The notes under the pieces: generated by a model
What the model was told of the DNA's origin: nothing
The model's database searches: none
Seen by the model: only the letters and a program-made list of their open reading frames with translations
Made by a program: the position numbers and the translations under genes
NCBI RefSeq assembly: GCF_012290005.1
Contig: NZ_JAAXMS010000009.1
Location: 220,217-284,216, forward strand
Source of the DNA: Crateriforma spongiae
GTDB taxonomy: Bacteria; Planctomycetota; Planctomycetia; Pirellulales; Pirellulaceae
Length of the DNA: 64,000 bases
Reading direction: 5' to 3'
In this document: positions 36,405 through 45,213 of the stretch, piece by piece
Position numbering within the stretch: position 1 is the first letter of the stretch
Layout: each line of letters begins with the position of its first letter

Positions 36405-37832
36405 ATGTTTCGGTGGACGCATTGGACCCCATTGGTTATCGGGCTTTTCGCCTTCGCCACGCCCCAACACGTCGGCCCCTCGGTTTGCCGGGCCGAGCGT
36501 CCTCGCGTTTTCGTGCTGACGGACATCTCCAACGAACCGGACGATGAAGAATCGCTGGTCCGCTTTCTGGTCTACAGCAACGAATTCGACGTCGAAGGTT
36601 TGGTGGCGACCACCAGCACTTGGCTGCGATCCGATCCCCGCGAAGATTTGATTCGCCGGCAAATCGACGCCTATGCGAAAGTCCGTGACAACCTGTCGGC
36701 TCATGCCGCGGGATACCCCACGGCGGATCAATTGCGACTCGTCACCGCGACGGGACAAACCGAATACGGCATGGCGGGTGTCGGTGAAGGCAAATCGACA
36801 CCGGGTTCGGAACTATTGATCGACGCGGCATTGATGCCCGACCAACGTCCGTTATGGGTTTGCATTTGGGGCGGCGCGAACACGTTGGCGCAAGCCCTGC
36901 GTGATGCAGGACGCAAACTGCGATACAACCAGTTCCACCAGATGGTCCGCCGGCTCAGGGTTTACACGATCAGCGACCAAGACGACGCGGGCCCCTGGCT
37001 GCGACGCGAATTTGCGGACTTGTTTTATATCGTCAGTCCCAGCACCGAAGACGGCGGGCTGTATCACCAAGCCACGTGGACGGGAATCAGTGGTGATCGC
37101 TTCTACAAGAATGGCCCCTTTGAATCCTTTGACTTGGTCGACAATCCCTGGCTGATTGAAAACGTGATCGAAGACCATGGTCCGCTTGGCGAACTGTATC
37201 CCGAAGCCAAGTACATCATGGAAGGCGACACACCGTCGTTCCTAGGCTTGATCGACAACGGACTGGGTTGGCACTACAGCCCCAGCTATGGCGGATGGGG
37301 TGGTCGCTATCAACTGTTTCAAACCTACGGTGAAACTCGTCCGATTTGGACCAACAACCGAACCAGTCGCGACACCGTATCGACAAGCGATGGGGTCACG
37401 GTCACCAGCGATCCGGCAACCATCTGGCGTTGGCGACGCCATTTCCAAAACGACTTTGCGGCACGAATGGATCGGTGTGTGTCACGTCGATTCGAAGACG
37501 TCAATCACAACCCTGTCGCCGTCGTTAACGGCGACGAATCCAAACGCGTCGTTCGAATTGCCGCCAAACCCGAACAGACCATTGAACTGTCCAGTTCCGG
37601 CAGCCGCGATCCTGATGACGACCAACTGTCGATCCGGTGGTACGTCTATCCCGAGGCGGGCAGCTATCCGGGCACGGTCCAACTGAAGAACGACAAGCGT
37701 CCAACCGCCACGATCCAGGTGCCCAAAGACGCACGCGGTAAACAGACCATCCACATCATCTTGGAAATCGAAGACGACGGCACACCGCCGCTGGTCGCCT
37801 ATCGCCGTGTGATCATTGACGTCGTGCAGTGA
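36405..37832 (+). CDS. Secreted DUF1593 (Sde182-like) protein
   Basis: 475 residues with an N-terminal signal peptide (LVIGLFAFATPQHVGPSVCRA). The DUF1593 domain, related to nucleoside hydrolases, occupies about 30-330. It carries the acidic loop LTDISNEPDDEESLVRFLVYS, VCIWGGANTLAQALRD and ISDQDDAGPWLRREFADLFYIV. A C-terminal beta domain (about 375-470; NPVAVVNGDES, SSGSRDPDDDQLSIRWYVYPEAG) is PKD/cadherin-like and typical of Sde182-family proteins tied to polysaccharide degradation. Exact activity unknown. Confidence 0.88.
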   Translation: MFRWTHWTPLVIGLFAFATPQHVGPSVCRAERPRVFVLTDISNEPDDEESLVRFLVYSNEFDVEGLVATTSTWLRSDPREDLIRRQIDAYAKVRDNLSAHAAGYPTADQLRLVTATGQTEYGMAGVGEGKSTPGSELLIDAALMPDQRPLWVCIWGGANTLAQALRDAGRKLRYNQFHQMVRRLRVYTISDQDDAGPWLRREFADLFYIVSPSTEDGGLYHQATWTGISGDRFYKNGPFESFDLVDNPWLIENVIEDHGPLGELYPEAKYIMEGDTPSFLGLIDNGLGWHYSPSYGGWGGRYQLFQTYGETRPIWTNNRTSRDTVSTSDGVTVTSDPATIWRWRRHFQNDFAARMDRCVSRRFEDVNHNPVAVVNGDESKRVVRIAAKPEQTIELSSSGSRDPDDDQLSIRWYVYPEAGSYPGTVQLKNDKRPTATIQVPKDARGKQTIHIILEIEDDGTPPLVAYRRVIIDVVQ

Positions 37833-37972
37833 AATGCCTCGATGAAGAACGAGGAACCAAGGAAAAAACATGGCTTGACGTCGCCTCGTGCGGTTTGTTA
37901 GCCGACCGTCATCGAAAAGCGTTCAAGACGCTGGGCTGACGAAGCAAGATTCTCACTGGAAACACGACGGCG

Positions 37973-38647
37973 ATGACAAGCGAATCGGTGACCCGTTGGA
38001 CTCAATGGCGTGAATTGTTTGCCGCCACACGTGAACTCTTGGTCGTCGCCGCGATCCTGTTGTTGCTGATCGCACCGGGATGGGTGAAGGAAACTTTGAA
38101 GGCGGCCGGAATCAGCAGTGTGGCCGGCATCGAATTTGAACTCGAACAAGTCGTCACCTCCCAGGCAGAACTGGAAGCCGCGGAAACCGAAATCGAGAAA
38201 ATTCGCGGCGAATTGCTGGCTCTACAGTCGTCGATCCAGCAAAGCCAATCCACCGGCACGGGGACAAACCCGACCGCGCCGGCACGTCGCCAGTTCGACC
38301 CGGCCAACCGCGACATCAGCCGCATGTTGGCCTCAACGATCACTTCCTGTGACGACGCGAAAAAACGAATCAGCGTCGCCCACAAACACCAGCAAGATGT
38401 CATCGAACAGGCCGAACGGATGGGCATCAAAACGTCTGCGACACTGAAGTCGCCCACCGAACTGGTGAAGCAAATCTCGCAGCGACAAGCCGAAATAAAC
38501 GCTGCTTCGGCACAGCAAACGCTTTCCATGGATTCCACCACGGCATCGGTCGACGTCACCGCATCGGCGGACATCGCATCGCCGCTGATCGCCGCCCCGG
38601 ACGCGACATCCGTTTCGCAAGAATTGCCCGAACAGTGGCGTCGCTGA
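37973..38647 (+). CDS. Single-helix membrane protein with coiled coil, unknown function
   Basis: 224 residues. A membrane helix at about 21-37 (LLVVAAILLLLIAPGWV) follows a short charged leader. A coiled coil spans about 55-90 (FELEQVVTSQAELEAAETEIEKIRGELLAL), then come a Gln/Ser/Thr/Pro linker, a second helical segment (about 105-170) and a Ser/Thr/Ala-rich tail. No known domain is recognised. Codon-position composition matches neighbouring genes, so it is likely real. It is flanked by unrelated genes on the same strand. Confidence 0.65.
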   Translation: MTSESVTRWTQWRELFAATRELLVVAAILLLLIAPGWVKETLKAAGISSVAGIEFELEQVVTSQAELEAAETEIEKIRGELLALQSSIQQSQSTGTGTNPTAPARRQFDPANRDISRMLASTITSCDDAKKRISVAHKHQQDVIEQAERMGIKTSATLKSPTELVKQISQRQAEINAASAQQTLSMDSTTASVDVTASADIASPLIAAPDATSVSQELPEQWRR

Positions 38648-38760
38648 CGTTTGTCGCACCGTTCGTCCCCATCGCGGCATCGGAGTATCCTGGAAGCATC
38701 GCCAACAAACCGGCACTTCCTTGACTGATTCAGGGTGAACCGATCCATCCTCATGCCGCC

Positions 38761-39972
38761 ATGCCCACCTGGGTTGTCGATCTTCAACAACACGCCGACC
38801 AGATCCAAAGCGGCTTGGTGGAAATGCGCCGTCATCTTCACCGAAACCCGGAACTGTCCGGTCAAGAACACAAGACCACTCGGTTCCTGGCGGGCTTTCT
38901 GGAACAGCTGGGTCTGCATCCACAACTGGCGGGTGACGACCGCGGACTATTTGCAGATTTGGATGTGGCAACGACCGATGCCAAAACGCCCGACCGCCGC
39001 ATTGCGCTTCGCGGCGACATCGATGCGTTACCCATCGCCGACCAAAAAATCGTCGACTATCACAGCCACAACCCAGGCGTGATGCATGCCTGTGGCCACG
39101 ACGTTCATCCAAGTGTCGTCTGTGGTGCGGTGCAAATTTTGACGGCCATGGCCGAACGAAATCAATTGCCATGGCCCATCGCGCTGCGTGCGGTTTTGCA
39201 GCCCGCCGAAGAAATCGCCCAAGGTGCCAGCCACATGATCCGCAGTGGTGCGATCGATGGCGTCGATGCGATCTTGGCCCTGCATGTGGACCCGACGCGA
39301 CCGATCGGCGAAATCGGATTGAAGGCGGGCGTGTTGACCGCTTCCTGCGACATGATCCATGTCGATTTCCTTGGCAAAGGAGGGCACGGCGCACGCCCCC
39401 ATCTTTGCAAAGACCCGATCGACGCTTGCACCTTATGGGTTCAATCAGCCTTTCGACGCATTCATCGCGTCGTTTCGGCAGACCAAACCGTTGTCTTCTC
39501 GGTGGGACAAATCAACGCCGGCCACAGTGCCAACGTGATCCCCGACCAGGCGGACGTCAGCGGCTCGCTTCGCACGCTTAGCACCGAAGCAAGATCCGTC
39601 GCTTTGGACGCGTTGCACGATGTCAGCCGCTCGGTCAAGCAACAAACCGGTTGTGAAGTCCGCAGTCGGTTGGGCGTCAGCGCGCCCGCGGTGATCAACG
39701 ATCAATCGCTGATTCAATTGATCAGTGACGCCGCCGTCTTGGTCGCGGGTCCCAACGCCCCCACGCCGATCGCTGAACCCAGCATGGGCAGCGAGGACTT
39801 TTCGTACTACCTGCAAAAGATCCCCGGTGCCATGTTCCGCTTGGGAGTCGCCGGCGATGCATGCGGGCACCATCCATTGCACACCGCCCAGTTCGACGTC
39901 GACGAACGCTGTCTGGCAATCGGCGCAAAGATCATGGCAGCCGCCGTCATTCAGTACTTCCGCCCTCGGTAG
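38761..39972 (+). CDS. M20-family amidohydrolase (hippurate/N-acyl-amino acid hydrolase type)
   Basis: 403 residues, usual for the family. Seen: RRHLHRNPELSGQEHKTTRFL, RGDIDALPI, the metal-binding HACGHDVHPSVVCGA, QPAEEIAQGASHMIRSGAID with the catalytic Glu pair, the dimerisation-domain GKGGHGARPHLCKDPIDA, and the late metal ligand region PSMGSEDFSYYLQKIPGAMFRLG. It is a di-metal cytosolic hydrolase that releases an amino acid from an N-acyl or indole-type conjugate. No signal peptide is evident. Confidence 0.93.
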   Translation: MPTWVVDLQQHADQIQSGLVEMRRHLHRNPELSGQEHKTTRFLAGFLEQLGLHPQLAGDDRGLFADLDVATTDAKTPDRRIALRGDIDALPIADQKIVDYHSHNPGVMHACGHDVHPSVVCGAVQILTAMAERNQLPWPIALRAVLQPAEEIAQGASHMIRSGAIDGVDAILALHVDPTRPIGEIGLKAGVLTASCDMIHVDFLGKGGHGARPHLCKDPIDACTLWVQSAFRRIHRVVSADQTVVFSVGQINAGHSANVIPDQADVSGSLRTLSTEARSVALDALHDVSRSVKQQTGCEVRSRLGVSAPAVINDQSLIQLISDAAVLVAGPNAPTPIAEPSMGSEDFSYYLQKIPGAMFRLGVAGDACGHHPLHTAQFDVDERCLAIGAKIMAAAVIQYFRPR

Positions 39973-40132
39973 GGCATCCGAAACGCGGCAGCTTCATCCA
40001 TCCGGCCAATACGCATCGGCGATAGCGTCTACAATACCAAGGTCTTCTCACCCCGCTTGTCTCTCGGCGACGTCCGGTAACTCCACTGCGTCGGATCCGC
40101 CGAAGCATTCGTTTACCGAAACGGCATCGCCT

Positions 40133-41236
40133 ATGGCCAAGCTATCGTTCAATGGAAACGAGACTCATTCCATCGGCGTCGAATTGGAACTCGGGATCGT
40201 CGATTGCGAAACCTACGCCCTGGCAAGTCGATCAAGCGATGTCTTGAAAAAATTGGAAACCAGTGAACCCGATTGTTTCAAGCATGAATTGGCACAATCG
40301 TGTGTGGAAGTCATCACGGGCGTTTGCGAAACCGTATCGGACGCCACCGTCGACTTGCGACACAAAACCGATGTCTTGGCGTCGACGGCCCAGTCGTGCG
40401 GCTTGAAACTTTGGTGGGGCGGGACGCATCCGTTCAGCTTGTGGGAAAACCAACGGATCACCGACCAGGATCGCTATCAAAGTCTGGTCGAAATGCTTCA
40501 AGAAATGGCGCGTCGTCTGATCACATTCGGCTTACACGTCCACGTCGGTGTTGATTCGGGCGACAAAGCGGTCATGATCTGCGACCGAATCATGCAGCAC
40601 TTGCCGACCCTGCTGGCGTTATCCGCCAGCAGCCCGTATTGGCAAAACCGTGACACCGGACTGCATTCGTATCGCTCCAAACTAATGGAAGGTCTGCCCA
40701 CCGCGGGCCTGCCAAGCTTGATGCGAAACTGGAGCGAATATGTCTGGCTGGTCAATCATATGGAAGACACCGGATTCATTCGTTCGATTCGTGAAATCTG
40801 GTGGGATGTGCGGCCACACCACAACTTCGGCACGGTGGAAGTCCGCATGTGCGACATGCCAGGATGCCTGGATCACGTCGCCGGATTGACCGCTCTGGTG
40901 CAATGCCTTGTCAAAGCACTCAACGATGAAATCGACGAAGGCACCTATCAGTTTGATTGCCATCCTATGATGGTTCGGCAAAACAAATGGCGTGCGGCAC
41001 GACACGGCCTGGACGCACACCTGGTGGACGCTTCGGATTACGGAGTTCGGTCGGTCCGCGACATCGCATCCGGCCTGGTCGATTCGCTGATGGGCATTGC
41101 ACAAGACCTGCGTTGCGAATCCGAACTCCGGTTCGTCCGCGAAATCGCCGCAGGCCCCAGTTGGGCGACTCGTCAGCGAGAAATTCTGCAGCAATCCGGC
41201 AATCCCGCAGACATCGTTCGCCATCTGGCAGCGTGA
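40133..41236 (+). CDS. YbdK-type carboxylate-amine ligase (glutamate-cysteine ligase family 2)
   Basis: 367 residues from the ATG at 40133; the longer open frame overlaps the amidohydrolase gene and is not credible. Family markers: FNGNETHSIGVELELGIVD at the N-terminus, GGTHPFSLWENQRITDQDRY, FGLHVHVGVDSGDKAV, LLALSASSPYWQNRDTGLHSYRS and HNFGTVEVRMCDMPGC. Members catalyse ATP-dependent gamma-glutamyl ligation, with weak glutamate-cysteine ligase activity reported for the family. The true substrate is often unknown. About 160 bases separate it from the amidohydrolase gene. Confidence 0.9.
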   Translation: MAKLSFNGNETHSIGVELELGIVDCETYALASRSSDVLKKLETSEPDCFKHELAQSCVEVITGVCETVSDATVDLRHKTDVLASTAQSCGLKLWWGGTHPFSLWENQRITDQDRYQSLVEMLQEMARRLITFGLHVHVGVDSGDKAVMICDRIMQHLPTLLALSASSPYWQNRDTGLHSYRSKLMEGLPTAGLPSLMRNWSEYVWLVNHMEDTGFIRSIREIWWDVRPHHNFGTVEVRMCDMPGCLDHVAGLTALVQCLVKALNDEIDEGTYQFDCHPMMVRQNKWRAARHGLDAHLVDASDYGVRSVRDIASGLVDSLMGIAQDLRCESELRFVREIAAGPSWATRQREILQQSGNPADIVRHLAA

Positions 41237-41332
41237 CCATTCCACGTCGCCGACACATCCGACATTGTTTTTACAATTGCCTGACACCAAATCCACTTTC
41301 CGGCCGCGACAAAGTCGTTCAATGCATGTGGG

Positions 41333-41350
41333 ACCGGATTCGCATCCGGT
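41333..41350 (+). promoter_or_regulatory. Hairpin in the leader of the VWA-domain gene
   Basis: ACCGGAT (41333-41339) pairs perfectly with ATCCGGT (41344-41350) across a TCGC loop, 37 bases before the start codon at 41387. It is seen directly; a regulatory or mRNA-stability role is a guess. Confidence 0.35.
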
Positions 41351-41386
41351 GGGTAAACGACCTTCCAAGGAAAGCATGGTGATTGC

Positions 41387-42778
41387 ATGTCTGTCACATC
41401 GATTCATCCGACAATGAAGCCTGCCACATCGGCTTGCCGAATTCTCACCGGATCATGGCTCATATTCGGTCTTCTGTTCGGTTCAAATCTTCACGCCGAA
41501 CAAGTCCAATTGGACGTTCGACTGGTCAATCCGACGATCAAGTCGGGAGCAAAACATATCAATTACTTACGCGTCGCATTGACCGGGTTTGATATGCCCA
41601 GCGACAAGGACCGACCGCCCGTCAACGTCGCACTGGTGCTGGATCGCAGCGGATCGATGAGCGGTGAAAAGATCGCTCGTGCGAAAGAAGCTGCCATCAC
41701 CGCAATCAATCGCCTGAGCGATCAAGACATCGTTTCGGTGATCCTGTACGACTCCAACGTCGAAGTCCTGGTTCCCGCAACCAAGGCCAGCGACCGCGAA
41801 TCCATCAAGGCGGCGATCCGCAGCGTCCAAGCGAACGGATCGACCGCGCTGTTCGCCGGCGTCAGCAAAGGGGCCGCCGAAGTCCGCAAGTTTCTTGCCG
41901 ATGACCAAGTCAACCGTGTCATCCTGCTGTCCGACGGACTGGCCAACGTCGGCCCCAAGAGCCCCCAAGACCTCGAAAGCTTGGGGCGTTCGCTGATCAA
42001 GGAAGGCATCAGCGTCAGCACGTTGGGTTTGGGGCTGAACTACAACGAAGACCTGATGGTCGCATTGGCATCGGTCGGCGGCGGGAACCACGCCTTCATC
42101 GAACAGGCCGATGACTTGGTCGCGGTCTTCAATCAAGAATTTGATGGGTTGCTAAGCGTCGTGGCCAACGAATTCGAAATCAATATCGATCTGGATCCGT
42201 CGGTTCGTCCCGTACGCTTGATCGGCAGCGAAGGTGACATCGACGGCCAATCGGTTCACATTCCGCTGGCGCAACTGTATGCCAAGCAAGAACGATACTT
42301 CATTTTGGAGACCGAAATCGACGCGGGTGAAGCAGACACCACGCGACCGGTCGCCGACGTGGCCGTGAAGTACCGCAACCTAAAAACTGAAACCATGGAC
42401 AAGCTGACCAGCCACGTCGAAGTCCGCTTTAGCGATTCAGATGCGGAAATCGAAAAGGCTCGTGATCTGGAGATCCTGGCCTACTGCACACTGCAGGTGA
42501 CCACCGAACGCAACCGCCGCGCGACCGCACTTCGCGATGCGGGACAGGTCCAAGAAGCCCAGAAGTTGCTGCGGCAAAATGCCGACGAACTATCGGTCGT
42601 CCGGTTGCAGTGCGCCGACGCCGGGGTCGACGTGGTTTTGCCAGAATTGTCACAAGTCGAAAAATCGAATTCCGTGCAAGCGGAATCAATCATTGACGTC
42701 AAAAAATGGGGCATGCTTCGAAAGGGAATGCGGGCGATGCAAAATCGCGTCGAACAGCAACAAACGTACGGCGAATAG
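41387..42778 (+). CDS. Secreted von Willebrand factor A-domain protein
   Basis: 463 residues; ATGs at 41387 and 41414 are both in frame, and the second gives a more compact signal peptide (LTGSWLIFGLLFGSNLHAE). The VWA domain (about 75-245) has an intact MIDAS motif VALVLDRSGSMSGEK with the DxSxS pattern, plus VILLSDGLANVG. A C-terminal helical region follows. VWA proteins bind partners through a divalent cation. It lies 30 bases upstream of the histidine kinase gene on the same strand, so it may be a sensing partner or target of that two-component system (inference). Confidence 0.9.
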   Translation: MSVTSIHPTMKPATSACRILTGSWLIFGLLFGSNLHAEQVQLDVRLVNPTIKSGAKHINYLRVALTGFDMPSDKDRPPVNVALVLDRSGSMSGEKIARAKEAAITAINRLSDQDIVSVILYDSNVEVLVPATKASDRESIKAAIRSVQANGSTALFAGVSKGAAEVRKFLADDQVNRVILLSDGLANVGPKSPQDLESLGRSLIKEGISVSTLGLGLNYNEDLMVALASVGGGNHAFIEQADDLVAVFNQEFDGLLSVVANEFEINIDLDPSVRPVRLIGSEGDIDGQSVHIPLAQLYAKQERYFILETEIDAGEADTTRPVADVAVKYRNLKTETMDKLTSHVEVRFSDSDAEIEKARDLEILAYCTLQVTTERNRRATALRDAGQVQEAQKLLRQNADELSVVRLQCADAGVDVVLPELSQVEKSNSVQAESIIDVKKWGMLRKGMRAMQNRVEQQQTYGE

Positions 42779-42808
42779 ATCGCCGCACCAACGATTTGGG
42801 TTATCACT

Positions 42809-44455
42809 TTGCCGCTGCGATATGCCATTGCGTTACTTCTGTTGACGGTCGTCCCCCTAGTCGTGATCGGCTGGCTGGGGTCAAGAGTCGTCGCACGACA
42901 GAATGAACAACAACGTGCGCAATTGCAGCGGCTGATGCGGTCGCGTTTGGATGAACTGGATCAACGCTTCATCGCGCTTTCCAGGCTGTACCAAACTCAA
43001 CTGACCGCCGACTTGTCCCAGGCTGATCGCAATGTGGATTCGTTGCGTGATTTACGCCGCCAATCGCCACTGGTCCATGCCACGATGTTGGTCGACCGTG
43101 ACGGACGTTTGATCTATCCCGAACGTCCCGCGACCGATGCTTCCCACGACATTCTCTGGCATGCCGTTCTAAGCGAACTTGCCAGACGTCGGCCGATCGG
43201 TGCTGATGATGACAGCCATCCCGCTGACGATCGGTTATTGACCTCCATACTTTCACGAAAGTTGGCGAACGGAGGCCGCAGCACGGCCAAGCAACCACCG
43301 CGTCATTCACGTTGGCAAACCTGTTATCACGACAACGGACTGCAACTGGCCTTATGGCTGCCACGCGACGATCAATCCGCCACAGGGGTCGTCTTGGAAC
43401 GTGGTCGATGGATGGCCGATTTGATTCAATCGGTCCCAGACAGCGGGAAAAACGGCGAGTCCTTTGCACTTCACAACAGCGATAACGAAACCGTTTATCG
43501 CTGGGGTGACCCAGTGCCCGATGACGACGCCATTCGGGAAAGCGTTCGCATGTCGGCACCCTGGTCGTCCTGGAGCCTGTCCTATGCCTTGCCCGAATCG
43601 TCCCAAGTGCAATGGCCCACCGCACCATGGCTACCGCTTGCGGCATTATTGATTTCGATCGTCACATGCCTGTCGCTGCTGGGCATCTACTTGATGACCG
43701 CCATGCAACGTCAAATGGCACTCGCACAACAACAAGTCAGTTTTGCCAGTCATGTTTCACACGAACTGCGGACACCGCTGACAAACATTCGCCTGTACAC
43801 CGACCTGGCACGTCGTGATTTGGCCAAATCAAAAGAATCCCCCATGGAATCTGCAGCCATCAAACGGCTGGACGTCATCGAAGAGGAAAGTCGCCGCCTA
43901 TCGCGGATTGTTTCCGGTGTCTTGGAAATGGTATCGGGCAAGAACAAGCTTCGTTTGATCGAGCGAGTCCCCGATGAAGTCATTCGTACCACGATCGAGA
44001 GCTTTCTGCCCTCATTACAGCATCGACAAATTCGAACGGACCTGCGACTTAATGCATCGCGTGCCGTGCAACTGGACGAAGACCTGTTGGACATCGTCCT
44101 GGTCAACTTGATCAGCAACGTCGAAAAATATGCGGGGCAGGGCGGTCGTTTAGAAATCCGATCGACCCAGACGACCAGCGAAACGATCATCGATATCATC
44201 GACGACGGGCCGGGGATCCCGCGATCATCCATCAGGAAGGTGTTTGCCCCTTTTCAACGCTTGGACGACTCATTGGAATCCCCCGCCGGCACGGGTCTCG
44301 GTTTGGCGATTGCTCGAAACGCCGCACGCCGACACGGTGGTGATCTGGTCTACGTCACGGAACGACAAGGTGCGCATTTTCGTTTGACACTGCGGCACGG
44401 AAACCAAGTGAAAAGTAATGCCGATGTTCCGACGTTCAAACGGAGCCAATCATGA
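42809..44455 (+). CDS. Membrane sensor histidine kinase
   Basis: 548 residues. The start is TTG at 42809; the first membrane helix (YAIALLLLTVVPLVVIGWLGS) follows immediately, and the next ATG would delete it. A periplasmic region of about 245 residues precedes a second helix (PLAALLISIVTCLSLLGIYL, about 276-297). The dimerisation H-box is ASHVSHELRTPLTNIR with phospho-acceptor His318. ATPase motifs: N-box LVNLISNVEKYA, G1 DDGPGIPRS, G2 GTGLGLAIARN. It is the cognate kinase of the next gene, whose ATG overlaps its stop (ATGA). Confidence 0.93.
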   Translation: MPLRYAIALLLLTVVPLVVIGWLGSRVVARQNEQQRAQLQRLMRSRLDELDQRFIALSRLYQTQLTADLSQADRNVDSLRDLRRQSPLVHATMLVDRDGRLIYPERPATDASHDILWHAVLSELARRRPIGADDDSHPADDRLLTSILSRKLANGGRSTAKQPPRHSRWQTCYHDNGLQLALWLPRDDQSATGVVLERGRWMADLIQSVPDSGKNGESFALHNSDNETVYRWGDPVPDDDAIRESVRMSAPWSSWSLSYALPESSQVQWPTAPWLPLAALLISIVTCLSLLGIYLMTAMQRQMALAQQQVSFASHVSHELRTPLTNIRLYTDLARRDLAKSKESPMESAAIKRLDVIEEESRRLSRIVSGVLEMVSGKNKLRLIERVPDEVIRTTIESFLPSLQHRQIRTDLRLNASRAVQLDEDLLDIVLVNLISNVEKYAGQGGRLEIRSTQTTSETIIDIIDDGPGIPRSSIRKVFAPFQRLDDSLESPAGTGLGLAIARNAARRHGGDLVYVTERQGAHFRLTLRHGNQVKSNADVPTFKRSQS

Positions 44456-45174
44456 CGCCGCGCATTTTGATCGCCGAGGACGATCGACACACCCGGTCCG
44501 CATTGCAGGAATTGCTGGAATCCGAAGGCTATCAGGTTGCGGCGTTTGGCGACGGGCTGAGCGCAGCCGATGCAATCAAGCAACAGGCATTTGATCTGCT
44601 GTGCCTGGACGTCATGATGCCTATCAAGAGTGGTTTCGACCTGTGCCGTCAAGTTCGCCAACATGACCAGCGCACGCCAGTCATCTTTATCACGGCAAAG
44701 GGAGAACAAATCGACAAAGTGATCGGCTTTGAAATCGGTGCCGACGACTACATCGCCAAGCCCTTTGGTTCGCACGAAGTCATTGCCCGTGTCAAAGCGG
44801 TACTGCGACGCTGCTATCCCGAATCATCGGGGGCGTCCCACGATAAGTGTGATGTCACACAGCACCCGCCCTTTGAAATGTCAGACCTTCGCGTCATACC
44901 GTCGCAAATGAAAGCCGTGCGTGGTGAACGAACCTATGACCTGACACGACGCGAAATCTTGATTCTGACCATGCTTTACGACGCCAACGGCGATGTCGTC
45001 AGCCGAAAAGATCTGTATCACCGTTGTTGGGGTACCGACAAAACGCCCAACAGCCGCAGCGTCGATCAAACGGTCAGCCAACTCCGCAAGGCCGTTGAAT
45101 GCGACCCGAAACAGCCGGTCATTATCCAAACCGTTTACGGCGTCGGCTATCGATATCCGGTCGCTTCGGCGTGA
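44452..45174 (+). CDS. OmpR-family response regulator
   Basis: 240 residues. The receiver has the acidic pair in LIAEDD, phospho-acceptor Asp53 in LLCLDVMMPIKSG, the Thr in IFITAKGE and the Lys in YIAKPFG. The C-terminal winged helix (about 145-238) has the OmpR/PhoB recognition region SRSVDQTVSQLRKAVE and the wing IQTVYGVGYRY. It should bind DNA as a phosphorylated dimer and regulate target promoters. It overlaps the kinase stop by four bases, so the pair is translationally coupled. Confidence 0.95.
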   Translation: MTPRILIAEDDRHTRSALQELLESEGYQVAAFGDGLSAADAIKQQAFDLLCLDVMMPIKSGFDLCRQVRQHDQRTPVIFITAKGEQIDKVIGFEIGADDYIAKPFGSHEVIARVKAVLRRCYPESSGASHDKCDVTQHPPFEMSDLRVIPSQMKAVRGERTYDLTRREILILTMLYDANGDVVSRKDLYHRCWGTDKTPNSRSVDQTVSQLRKAVECDPKQPVIIQTVYGVGYRYPVASA

Positions 45175-45213
45175 TCGCAACGGCCTGCCATGTGCGAACT
45201 GAATCTTGCTGCG

